From JBFWWW01 sp050245975 (lineage in GTDB: Bacteria > Pseudomonadota > Alphaproteobacteria > Rhizobiales > Hyphomicrobiaceae): a stretch of DNA of 11,160 bases. Below, piece after piece: positions 1-6,126 of the stretch. The first letter of the stretch is position 1. The number at the start of each line of letters is the position of its first letter. Under the pieces are notes generated by a model, which saw only the letters and a program-made list of their open reading frames with translations, was not told the DNA's origin and did no database searches. The stretch spans positions 1 to 11,160 of the forward strand of contig JBFWWW010000134.1 in assembly GCA_050245975.1 (NCBI GenBank). The letters run 5' to 3'. A program made the translations under genes and the position numbers.

Positions 1-669
1 GTCGCCATCAACTATGCCGCCGACAGAGCGGCCGCCGAAGCGGTTGCGGAAAACGTGCGCGGCGCGGGGCGCAAGGCTCTCGTCGTCAAGGCGGACGTTG
101 GCGAGCCTCGTGACATCGAGCGCCTGTTCGCGGCCGTCGATACCGAATTCGGCCGGCTCGACGCCTTCTTCAACAATGCCGGCATCGCCAGGACGGCAGC
201 CAGGTTCGTCGATATCGATCTCGACCGGCTGCAGCGCATCTTCGCAATCAACACCCTGGGCGCGTTTCTTTCCGCGCAGCAGGCCGTGCGCCGCATGTCC
301 ACGCGACTGGGCGGGAAGGGCGGCGCGATCGTCAACATGTCGTCGATCGCCGCAAAGCTCGGTGGGAATCACGAAGCAACCGATTACGCGGCCACCAAGG
401 GCGCGATCGACTCGTTGACCGTCGGTCTTGCCAAGGAGCTGGCGGCCGAGGGCGTGCGCGTGAACGCCGTGCGGCCCGGCATGATCGCGACCGATATTCA
501 CAAGAGCTTCGGTGTCGGCGATCGGATGGCGAAGGCGGTGCCCGGCATTCCCCTGGGGCGCGGTGGAAAGCCCGAAGAGGTCGCGGAAGCCGTAGTGTGG
601 CTCTGCTCGGATCAGGCGAGCTACGTTACCGGTGTGCTGCTCGACGTTTCCGGCGGGCGCGGCATCTGA
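1..669 (+). CDS. SDR family NAD(P)-dependent oxidoreductase, YgfF-like (5' end missing)
   Basis: The reading frame is open from the first base, so the start codon and the glycine-rich TGxxxGIG nucleotide-binding loop lie outside the window. What remains is a classical short-chain dehydrogenase: the NNAG motif after strand 4, the catalytic serine in NMSSIAA, the catalytic Tyr and Lys in DYAATKGA (YxxxK), then VRVNAVRPGMIATDIH after the active site and the C-terminal SDQASYVTGVLLDVSGG characteristic of the family. The spacing and the GKGGAIVN / RGGKPEEVAEA stretches resemble E. coli YgfF and the glucose-1-dehydrogenase-like SDRs. The substrate cannot be read from sequence; NAD(P)-dependent alcohol/ketone or sugar redox chemistry in the cytoplasm is expected. 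The gene ends 55 nt before the next start on the same strand. Confidence 0.93.
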   Translation, partial: VAINYAADRAAAEAVAENVRGAGRKALVVKADVGEPRDIERLFAAVDTEFGRLDAFFNNAGIARTAARFVDIDLDRLQRIFAINTLGAFLSAQQAVRRMSTRLGGKGGAIVNMSSIAAKLGGNHEATDYAATKGAIDSLTVGLAKELAAEGVRVNAVRPGMIATDIHKSFGVGDRMAKAVPGIPLGRGGKPEEVAEAVVWLCSDQASYVTGVLLDVSGGRGI

Positions 670-710
670 CTGCGGCTGCCGGGTGCATCGCCAGACAGGC
701 TCATGCATTC

Positions 711-715
711 AGGAG
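711..715 (+). promoter_or_regulatory. Ribosome binding site that fixes the helicase start
   Basis: AGGAG lies 9 nt upstream of an in-frame GTG at 725. The open frame could begin at 632, but that would overlap the SDR gene by 38 nt and add 31 residues without family resemblance, so the GTG is preferred. Confidence 0.6.
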
Positions 716-724
716 TGGTCCTGC

Positions 725-2050
725 GTGACCGCATCGACATCGCAACCTCTGTCGCCGGAGCCCTGGCCCGACAGCGTCAAGCCAACCGACGAGTTTCTGT
801 CTGCGCTGCGATTCCTCAATGAGGAGGATGGCCATCTCTTCGTGACCGGTCGCGCCGGCACGGGCAAATCCACGCTTCTCCGCGCCCTCAAGGAGCTGGT
901 GCACGACGAGATGGTGGTGGTGGCGCCCACGGGCCTGGCGGCCGTCAATGTCGGCGGCCAGACCATCCATTCGTTCTTCGGCTTTCCGCCGCGGCTGATC
1001 CGGCCCGACGATATTCGCCGCAGCCGCAACGGCCGCGTCATGCGCCGCCTGAAATTCCTTGTCATCGACGAGGTGTCGATGGTGCGCTCCGATCTGATGT
1101 GGGCCATCGACCAGTCGCTCAGGGTGAACCGCGGACGGCCCCGCGAGGCTTTCGGCGGCGTCCGGCTCGTGCTGTTCGGGGACCTGCATCAGCTTCCGCC
1201 GGTGATCCAGGAAGCGGAAGTCGCGAACCACCTGGAATCGTCCTACGGCGGGCCGTTCTTCTTCTCCGTTCCGGCGTTGCAGGAGGGGGCCGGCACGACG
1301 CTGCTCGAGCTGACGCAGGTATTCCGGCAGAGCGACGAGGCGCTGATCCACCTTCTCAATCGGGTGCGAGACGGCGAAGCGGAGGAGTCGGACCTCGAAC
1401 TGCTCAACGAGCGTGTCGCTCCTATTCGCACGCTGTCGGAGGGCGAGGCGTTCGTCATCCTCACCCCCACGAACGCAGCCGCGCAGCGCATCAACTCGGC
1501 CTATCTGGAAGCTCTTCCCGGAAAGGCGCACGAATACCGCGCGGGCATGACCGGCGAGTTCAACGACTCGGCGCACCCGACCGATGCGGTTCTTGTCCTC
1601 AAGCCGCGTGCCAAGATCATTCTCCTGCGCAACGATCCGGACCGGCGCTGGGTCAATGGCACGGTCGCGAGGATTGCGCGCCTGGAGGACAATCGCGTCT
1701 GGATCGACGTGGAGGGACGCGAATATGAACTCGAGCAGGTGGCCTGGGAACAACGTCGCTATGCCTATGACCAGGCGTCGCAGAAGATCGTCGAAAGCGT
1801 GGCCGGCACCTTCAAGCAGTTTCCGCTGCGTCTGGCCTGGGCGTTGACCATCCACAAGAGCCAGGGCCTGACGCTGGACAGGGTCTATATCGACCTGGGC
1901 CGGGGGACATTCGCCCACGGACAAGCCTACGTGGCACTCTCACGCTGCCGCTCCCTCGAGGGGCTGGCACTCGCCAGAACACTGCGGCCGACGGACATCC
2001 TGTTCGATCCCGCCGCAATGGGGTATCGCGACGTCTTCCATCGCTTGTAA
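725..2050 (+). CDS. PIF1/RecD-like superfamily 1B DNA helicase (AAA family ATPase)
   Basis: A 441-residue protein is predicted from a GTG start with a good Shine-Dalgarno. Helicase motifs appear in order: Walker A GRAGTGKST at about residues 42-50; motif Ia PTGLAAVNVGGQTIHSFF at about 68-85; Walker B LVIDEVSM with D115/E116; motif III GDLHQLPP at about 152-159; TPTNAAAQRIN; motif V TIHKSQGLTLD at about 375-385; and motif VI AYVALSRCR at about 401-409. This is the SF1B arrangement shared by eukaryotic Pif1 and bacterial RecD2, with ATP-driven 5'-to-3' unwinding expected from the family. There is no extra nuclease or zinc domain, and the protein is a short core-only form. Similar bacterial proteins are usually annotated as PIF1-family or AAA ATPases of unknown physiological role. 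Neighbours give no functional clue. Confidence 0.9.
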   Translation: MTASTSQPLSPEPWPDSVKPTDEFLSALRFLNEEDGHLFVTGRAGTGKSTLLRALKELVHDEMVVVAPTGLAAVNVGGQTIHSFFGFPPRLIRPDDIRRSRNGRVMRRLKFLVIDEVSMVRSDLMWAIDQSLRVNRGRPREAFGGVRLVLFGDLHQLPPVIQEAEVANHLESSYGGPFFFSVPALQEGAGTTLLELTQVFRQSDEALIHLLNRVRDGEAEESDLELLNERVAPIRTLSEGEAFVILTPTNAAAQRINSAYLEALPGKAHEYRAGMTGEFNDSAHPTDAVLVLKPRAKIILLRNDPDRRWVNGTVARIARLEDNRVWIDVEGREYELEQVAWEQRRYAYDQASQKIVESVAGTFKQFPLRLAWALTIHKSQGLTLDRVYIDLGRGTFAHGQAYVALSRCRSLEGLALARTLRPTDILFDPAAMGYRDVFHRL

Positions 2051-2150
2051 CGGTAGTTATTTCGCGATGCAGCATGATGTTTAATGGATAAATACGCGTA
2101 AAATCAATGGCATATTATAAGCAGCGCTCGACATATACGAAAGTACTAGA

Positions 2151-2182
2151 CGCAATGCACCATTTCATATTGCAATGCACAA
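2151..2182 (+). promoter_or_regulatory. Two direct PhaR-like boxes upstream of the phasin gene
   Basis: GCAATGCAC occurs twice, at 2152-2160 and 2172-2180, spaced 20 nt apart (about two helical turns, same face). The downstream copy TGCAATGCACAA (2171-2182) fits every position of TGCRNYGCASMA, which I recall as the PhaR consensus described in Bradyrhizobium. The upstream copy CGCAATGCACCA differs from it only in its first base. PhaR is a polyhydroxyalkanoate-sensing repressor that classically controls phasin genes, so location and motif agree. The surrounding 2051-2254 gap is clearly AT-richer than its flanks, as expected for a promoter, but I could not identify a convincing -35/-10 pair. Confidence 0.55.
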
Positions 2183-2254
2183 ACGGCTCTCCTACATAGA
2201 GTGCAACACAGCGGGACACCTGACCGCTGGTTAGACCCGCACCGGAGAACCGCC

Positions 2255-2710
2255 ATGAACATGCCCTTCAATTTCCAGGCCGACGAGTTCCTGAAAGCCG
2301 CCCGCGAAGCTCGCATTCCCGAGAACGTCCAGATGTTCGCCGAGGAGAGCGTGGCCAAGAGCCGCGACGCCTATGCCAAGTTCTCGGCCGTCGCGAAGGA
2401 CGGCGCCAAGGCGACTGAGGACGTTGTCCTTGCCGCCACATCGGCCGCCAAGTCGCTCGGCGAGAAGGCCATCCAGAATGCCGCCGCCAACACCGAGGCC
2501 GCATTCGAAGCCGCCGCCGCCGTTGCCCGCGCGAAGTCGCTCCCTGAGGCCGTCCGGCTGCAGGTCGAATTCGCCCGCAAGCAGCTTGAGGTCGCCAGCT
2601 ATCAGACCAAGGAATTCCTTGAGCTGTCGGCGAAGGTTGCACGCAGCACGCTCGAGACCATGAATGCTGCCGCGACGAAGGCCTTCGAGCAGGCCAAGAA
2701 GGTCGACTGA
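2255..2710 (+). CDS. Phasin family protein (polyhydroxyalkanoate granule-associated)
   Basis: A 151-residue, alanine- and lysine-rich, almost entirely helical protein with no signal peptide. The pattern is that of the phasin_2 family: an N-terminal FNFQADEF segment, then long amphipathic helices with repeated A-A-K/E patterns, and the family-typical C-terminal region LQVEFARKQLEVASYQTKEFLELSAKVA. Length matches the family (about 110-160 aa). Phasins coat polyhydroxyalkanoate granules and control their number and surface. The start is the ATG at 2255, with GGAGA 6 nt upstream; the frame is open further 5' but that stretch contains the promoter-like gap. The gene is monocistronic: PhaR-like boxes lie in front and a strong terminator lies 60 nt behind. 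No PHA synthase is in the window. Confidence 0.92.
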   Translation: MNMPFNFQADEFLKAAREARIPENVQMFAEESVAKSRDAYAKFSAVAKDGAKATEDVVLAATSAAKSLGEKAIQNAAANTEAAFEAAAAVARAKSLPEAVRLQVEFARKQLEVASYQTKEFLELSAKVARSTLETMNAAATKAFEQAKKVD

Positions 2711-2770
2711 CCGCGACACTGAGTTAGAGGGACGCAGACGGGCCGAGGCATCGGTTTCGTCAGCACGCAG

Positions 2771-2808
2771 AGGCCCGGTTCCCGCAAGGGACCGGGCCTT
2801 CGTCTTTT
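2771..2808 (+). terminator. Rho-independent terminator after the phasin gene
   Basis: GGCCCGG pairs with CCGGGCC, and closer to the loop TCCC pairs with GGGA, with one bulged T between the two helices and a GCAA (GNRA-type) tetraloop. The hairpin is followed by a T-rich tract ending in TCTTTT. It lies 60 nt after the phasin stop and well before the next gene, so it should insulate the highly expressed phasin transcript. Confidence 0.85.
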
Positions 2809-2869
2809 CCCGATACGGGCACACGACATCCCCCTGCAGATCGTGCGAGCCAGACGCGATTGATGCCGC

Positions 2870-2875
2870 TATACT
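2870..2875 (+). promoter_or_regulatory. Possible -10 box (TATACT) for a leaderless GNAT transcript
   Basis: TATACT ends 6 nt before the ATG at 2882, so transcription would start at or next to the start codon. No Shine-Dalgarno is visible before this ATG, and no -35 box can be recognised. It is a suggestion only. Confidence 0.25.
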
Positions 2876-2881
2876 CGTGTC

Positions 2882-3391
2882 ATGCTTGAGCACAGCCTGG
2901 ACGTTCGCATACGCAAGGGACACGCCGAGGACGCGCGACCGCTCGCGCGGCTCTTCAAGGAGTCCTGGCTGCTGGCTTATCGCGGCATCATTCCGCAATT
3001 GCACCTCGACAACATGATCAGGCGTCGCGGGCCCGACTGGTGGCGCGGCGCCATCCGCTCCGGCGACAGCACGCTGGTGCTGGAAGTGTGCGGGAAGCTG
3101 GCAGGCTACGCCACGTTCGGACCGTCGCGCATCCGCGGCAATTACCAGGGCGAGATATACGAGCTCTACCTTGATCCCGCCCATCAGGGGCTCGGCTTCG
3201 GCGAGTACCTGTTCGAGGCTTGCCGGCACGGGCTCGATCAGCGCCGGCTGGCGGGTCTGATTGTCTGGGCGCTGGTGGAGAATTCTTCGGCTTGCGCTTT
3301 CTACTGGCGGCGCGGCGGCCGGCCGATCGCGAGCACGGTCGATAGCATCGGTGGTGCGAAGCTCGAGAAGGTCGCCTTCGCCTGGTCTTGA
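2882..3391 (+). CDS. GNAT family N-acetyltransferase
   Basis: A 169-residue single-domain protein beginning with a typical GNAT strand-1/helix-1 segment (VRIRKGHAEDARPLARLF). Motif A is clear at about residues 91-113: the strand IYELYLDP followed by the acetyl-CoA pyrophosphate loop QGLGFG (102-107) and its helix. Motif B follows as VENSSACAFYWRRGG (about 132-146), with the Asn and Tyr that usually contact CoA. The acceptor substrate cannot be deduced; small amines, amino acids or protein N-termini are all known in this superfamily. The ATG at 2882 is the only good start, since the domain begins 7 residues later. The gene stands alone, behind the phasin terminator and convergent with the Trm112 gene. 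Confidence 0.9.
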   Translation: MLEHSLDVRIRKGHAEDARPLARLFKESWLLAYRGIIPQLHLDNMIRRRGPDWWRGAIRSGDSTLVLEVCGKLAGYATFGPSRIRGNYQGEIYELYLDPAHQGLGFGEYLFEACRHGLDQRRLAGLIVWALVENSSACAFYWRRGGRPIASTVDSIGGAKLEKVAFAWS

Positions 3392-3434
3392 CCGGCGCCG
3401 CGATCAGGCACGCATTTTCGATTTTCGGCAGAAT

Positions 3435-3650
3435 TCAGCGTCCGCGCAGGTCATCATCCGTGAGGCTGCGCGCCTCGTCCGGCAGCATGATCGGGATGCC
3501 GTCCCGGATCGGATAGGCAAGGCGCGCCGCGCGGCTGATGAGCTCCTGGCGAGCTTCGTCATAGACCAGGGATGTGCGCGTCAAGGGACACACAAGCAGC
3601 TCCAACAACTTCGGGTCGGGCCGTGGAGGCTCGGGCGTCTCGGATGTCAT
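3435..3650 (-). CDS. Trm112 family protein (UPF0434-like)
   Basis: A 71-residue protein with the family core KLLELLVCPLTRTSLVYD, then ELISRAARLAYPIRDGIPIMLPDEAR. This is the usual alphaproteobacterial form: the eukaryotic/archaeal zinc-binding cysteines are reduced to the single CP motif. In eukaryotes Trm112 activates methyltransferases acting on tRNA, rRNA and release factors; the bacterial role is poorly defined. I choose the ATG at 3650 over an upstream alternative at 3686 because the latter would overlap the LON-domain gene and the conserved core starts near residue 16 of the shorter form. Its start is 13 nt after the LON-domain stop, so it is the last gene of that operon. The 43-nt gap to the convergent GNAT gene holds no obvious terminator. 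Confidence 0.9.
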   Translation of the reverse strand: MTSETPEPPRPDPKLLELLVCPLTRTSLVYDEARQELISRAARLAYPIRDGIPIMLPDEARSLTDDDLRGR

Positions 3651-3663
3651 GCGGCGGCTTCGG

Positions 3664-4353
3664 TCATTGCAGCGTCGAGCCCCCACCGCCCGTGCCGGAT
3701 GCGGCCAATTCCATTTCCGCCAGCGCGACCAGCACTTCCGAGCGTGTCTTGAGATCGCAGGCTTCCAACAGCGCCTGCTTTTCCTCCGGCCCGTAAGGGC
3801 TCATCATCGACAACGAATTGACGAGGCTTTCGTTGGTCGACTTGGAGATGGCACTCCAGTCCGCGCGCAGGCTGCGGGCTTCGAGATATGCCTTGAGCGT
3901 GCGGATCAGATCCTGCCGGTTGACGTCGTCCTCTCCTGCGCCCTGTGCAAAGTCTGCGGCAAAGCGTTCAAAACTCACGGCGCAAGCCCGGTAGGGCTTA
4001 TCGGTGGGGATTTCTTCCCGCAGCTCGCAGCGAGCGATGCCGGTGAGCGTGATGATGATGCGGCCGTCGTCCAGCTCCTGGTAAGCCGTCAGGCGACCGG
4101 CACAGGCGACCCGGCGCAGCGGCACGGACTTGCCGGGCGGCGACTCTTCTTCGGTCGAGCTCGATTCAGGCTGCACGATCGCCAGCACGCGCGTCCTGGC
4201 CAGCACGTCGTCGACGAGTTCGAGGTAGCGCGGCTCGAAGATGTTCAGGGGCAGAACGGCGCGCGGCAGCAGAATGACCCCTTGCAGCGGAAGCACGGGC
4301 ATGCGCTCGGGCAGGTCCCTGGCATCCCTGTAGAGTTCCGCAAGAATGGGCAC
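3664..4353 (-). CDS. LON peptidase substrate-binding domain-containing protein
   Basis: A 229-residue protein consisting of the N-terminal (LAN/substrate-binding) domain of Lon with no AAA or protease part. Typical stretches are MPVLPLQGVILLPRAVLPLNIFEPRYLELVDDVL near the N-terminus and GRLTAYQELDDGRIIITLTGIARCEL in the middle, followed by a helical bundle. This stand-alone form is widespread in Alphaproteobacteria. It presumably recognises unfolded or specific proteins, but its partner is unknown. The start is a GTG at 4353 with GGAGG 4 nt upstream; an ATG at 4355 is out of frame. The gene begins 12 nt after the stop of the thioredoxin-TPR gene, and the fixed neighbourhood suggests a proteostasis role. 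Confidence 0.93.
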   Translation of the reverse strand: MPILAELYRDARDLPERMPVLPLQGVILLPRAVLPLNIFEPRYLELVDDVLARTRVLAIVQPESSSTEEESPPGKSVPLRRVACAGRLTAYQELDDGRIIITLTGIARCELREEIPTDKPYRACAVSFERFAADFAQGAGEDDVNRQDLIRTLKAYLEARSLRADWSAISKSTNESLVNSLSMMSPYGPEEKQALLEACDLKTRSEVLVALAEMELAASGTGGGGSTLQ

Positions 4354-4365
4354 ATGACCTCCGGT

Positions 4366-5268
4366 TCAGGAGAACAGCAGAGACGACAGCCGGCGCCTGC
4401 CGTCGAGCGTCAGGGGGTCCTTGGGTCCCCAGGCTTCGAACAGCTGGACGAGCTGTTTTCGCGCGGCCTCCTCGTTCCACTTGCGGTCGCGACGGATGAT
4501 CGTGAGAAGCTGATCGAGGCCTTCAGCCTTCTTGCCGGAGGCGACAAGCGCACGCGCGTAGTCGAGGCGCGCCTGATGATCGGCCGGTGCCGCCTCCACC
4601 TTGGCGGCGAGCGCGGCCACGTCGCCGGCGCTGGCGGACTGCTGCGCAAGCTCGATGGCAGCGCGCACGGATGAAACCGGGCCGCTCTCGCGCTTGTCAG
4701 GGGGCACCAGCGCGAGCGTCTGCTCGGCCCGGGCCACGTCGCCGCTCTTGAGGTAGCAGCGAGCAAGGCCGGCCAAGGCGCCGACATTCTGACGGTCTTC
4801 CTGCAGGATGGCCGCGTAGATTTCGGCCGCTCCCTGCGGGTCGCCGGCTTCGAGCGCCGCATCGGCTTCTGCCAGTGCCGCGGCCAGGTCCGCGACTTGA
4901 TCCTCGCCGACGAGCCGGTCGACGAAGGCCTTGATCGCGCTCTCAGGCTGGGCGCCCATGAAACCATCGAGCGGCCGGCCATCCCGGAAGGCATATACGG
5001 TCGGTATCGACTGCACACGCAGCTGGCCTGCCAGTGCCGGGTGCTCGTCGATGTTGATCTTGACCATGCGGACCTTGCCGTTCTGCGCGCGGACCACTTT
5101 CTCCAGGATGGGTGTGAGCTGCTTGCACGGTCCACACCACGGCGCCCAGAAGTCGACGATGACCGGAACGTCCCGCGACGCTTCGAGCACGTCCTTGGCG
5201 AACGATGCCGTCGTCGAGTCCTTGATGACTTCGGCGCTTGCGCCGGGGGCCTTCGTACTCAGATCCAT
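4366..5268 (-). CDS. cnoX: Thioredoxin-TPR co-chaperone, CnoX/YbbN-type
   Basis: A 300-residue cytoplasmic protein with two parts. Residues about 10-118 are a thioredoxin fold with strand VIVDFWAPWCGPCK (redox motif C45-G-P-C48) and the cis-proline loop QSIPTVYAF (P89). Residues about 125-300 are helical TPR-like repeats (AALAEADAALEAGDPQGAAEIYAAIL, GLARCYLKSGDVARAEQTLALV). This is the YbbN/CnoX architecture. In E. coli the protein is a holdase cooperating with GroEL and DnaK and lacks a full CxxC, whereas alphaproteobacterial homologues such as this one keep both cysteines and should be redox active. The start ATG has AGGGAGA 5 nt upstream. It is the first gene of the thioredoxin-LON-Trm112 run. 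Confidence 0.93.
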   Translation of the reverse strand: MDLSTKAPGASAEVIKDSTTASFAKDVLEASRDVPVIVDFWAPWCGPCKQLTPILEKVVRAQNGKVRMVKINIDEHPALAGQLRVQSIPTVYAFRDGRPLDGFMGAQPESAIKAFVDRLVGEDQVADLAAALAEADAALEAGDPQGAAEIYAAILQEDRQNVGALAGLARCYLKSGDVARAEQTLALVPPDKRESGPVSSVRAAIELAQQSASAGDVAALAAKVEAAPADHQARLDYARALVASGKKAEGLDQLLTIIRRDRKWNEEAARKQLVQLFEAWGPKDPLTLDGRRRLSSLLFS

Positions 5269-5290
5269 ACCTGTCTCCCTGGCCGCGTAT

Positions 5291-5320
5291 GGCCAACCCT
5301 GCAGATGGCCAAAGGGCCAA
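5291..5320. repeat. Three short GGCCAA repeats upstream of the thioredoxin-TPR gene
   Basis: GGCCAA occurs at 5291-5296, 5307-5312 and 5315-5320; the first two sit in an 8-bp direct repeat ATGGCCAA. The last two copies can also form a small hairpin (TGGCC-AAAG-GGCCA). They occupy the 73-nt gap between the deacylase stop and the thioredoxin start, where a promoter or operator would lie. They could equally be chance in GC-rich DNA. Confidence 0.3.
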
Positions 5321-5341
5321 TATTTTGTTCGCCGCCGGTGC

Positions 5342-5848
5342 TCAGGTCGCGGCCGGCTCGGCTACGGCCAGAATGCGCGGCTCATGCCCGGTGTCCTTGA
5401 GGAACCGCACAAGGTCATCACGCGCGATACCGGTTGTCGCCGTATTTTCGAGCGGATGGTAGTTAAGCCGCTCATGGCGCATCATATCCGCGTCCAGAAT
5501 GACCGTCACCCGTCGGTGAACATCGTTGACGACGCCGAAGGGGGTCACCGAACCCGGAAGCACACCCAGCACCTCCATAAGTAGGTCGGCCTTGCCAAAG
5601 CTCAAGCGGTCGGAGCCGATGCGCTTGTGCAGCGTCTTCAGGTCGATGACGGCATCGCCGAGCGCGACCACCAGGAACAACCGATCCTTCTTGTCCTTCA
5701 GGAACAGGTTCTTGGTGTGGCCGCCGGGAATGTCACGTTTGAGGTGCGTGCTCTCCGAGACCGTGAAAACCGCCACGTGATCGACGGTCTCCGTCGTGAT
5801 CCCGAGTGAAGCGAAGCGGTCGAGCAGGTCCTGGCGCGTGGCGGGCAT
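5342..5848 (-). CDS. Prolyl-tRNA synthetase associated domain protein (ProXp-ala/YbaK-type trans-editing deacylase)
   Basis: A 168-residue single-domain member of the INS/YbaK superfamily. Visible family blocks are HTKNLFLKDKKDRLFLVVA (with the lysine K46 that is catalytic in the ProXp-ala group), GSDRLSFGKADLLMEVLGVLPGSVTPFG (about 78-105) and RHERLNYHPLENTATTGIA (about 124-142). This pattern matches ProXp-ala (formerly PrdX) more than YbaK proper. The known reaction is hydrolysis of mischarged Ala-tRNA(Pro), a free-standing proofreading factor for prolyl-tRNA synthetase. The ATG at 5848 has no strong Shine-Dalgarno, and its leader contains the repeat AAGACCCTC twice. It lies 73 nt upstream of the thioredoxin gene, on the same strand, and could be co-transcribed or independent. 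Confidence 0.93.
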   Translation of the reverse strand: MPATRQDLLDRFASLGITTETVDHVAVFTVSESTHLKRDIPGGHTKNLFLKDKKDRLFLVVALGDAVIDLKTLHKRIGSDRLSFGKADLLMEVLGVLPGSVTPFGVVNDVHRRVTVILDADMMRHERLNYHPLENTATTGIARDDLVRFLKDTGHEPRILAVAEPAAT

Positions 5849-5891
5849 GAGGGTCTTTTCGAGGGTCTTATGGGGAGGACGCAGACTACCG

Positions 5892-5934
5892 GGATAGGGC
5901 GGAAACCTGTCCTATCGCCCGTCATTGGCGGGCG
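5892..5934. other. Overlapping inverted repeats in the deacylase leader
   Basis: GATAGG (5893-5898) can pair with CCTATC (5911-5916); the overlapping GGGCG (5897-5901) can instead pair with CGCCC (5916-5920); and CGCCCG (5916-5921) can pair with CGGGCG (5929-5934). The pairings are mutually exclusive because they share 5916-5921. In the 194-nt gap between the deacylase start and the tRNA I see no gene. Confidence 0.3.
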
Positions 5935-6042
5935 CAAGGCGGCGATCGCGGGCTGGCTTGCCAATCGGAAGCCTTTGCTGCATAAGACCAGCGGTCCGCG
6001 CCAAATTAGACCAGCAGGCGCCGGGCTCTGGCATTTTCGGAC

Positions 6043-6117
6043 GCGGGTGTAGCTCAGGGGTAGAGCACAACCTTGCCAAGGTTGGGGTCGAGGGTTCGAA
6101 TCCCTTCGCCCGCTCCA
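6043..6117 (+). tRNA. tRNA-Gly (anticodon GCC)
   Basis: A complete 75-nt cloverleaf with the 3' CCA encoded. The acceptor stem is GCGGGTG/CGCCCGC with one G-T pair. The D arm is GCTC/GAGC, the anticodon stem is CAACC/GGTTG around the loop TTGCCAA (anticodon GCC, reading GGC and GGT), and the T arm is GAGGG/CCCTT around TTCGAAT. It stands alone, 10 nt from the convergent end of the FkbM methyltransferase gene, at the junction between the housekeeping run and the glycan cluster. No T-rich terminator follows it. Confidence 0.97.
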
Positions 6118-6126
6118 AAATGGCCT

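Noticed and set aside
701..1924. Long minus-strand open frame (407 codons) across the helicase gene
   Set aside because: It is antisense to a clearly recognisable helicase. Its composition is rich in R/H/D/L with no motifs, the usual shadow in GC-rich DNA.
2108..2122. Possible sigma-54 promoter (GG...GC) upstream of the phasin gene
   Set aside because: The GG-GC spacing is one base too long and the TTGC element is missing.
2231..3229. Minus-strand open frame (332 codons) across phasin and GNAT genes
   Set aside because: It runs through the phasin terminator and two recognisable genes and has no domain signature.
3574..4674. Plus-strand open frame (366 codons) opposite the LON and thioredoxin genes
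   Set aside because: Antisense shadow. The minus-strand genes have family motifs, ribosome sites and tight operon spacing.
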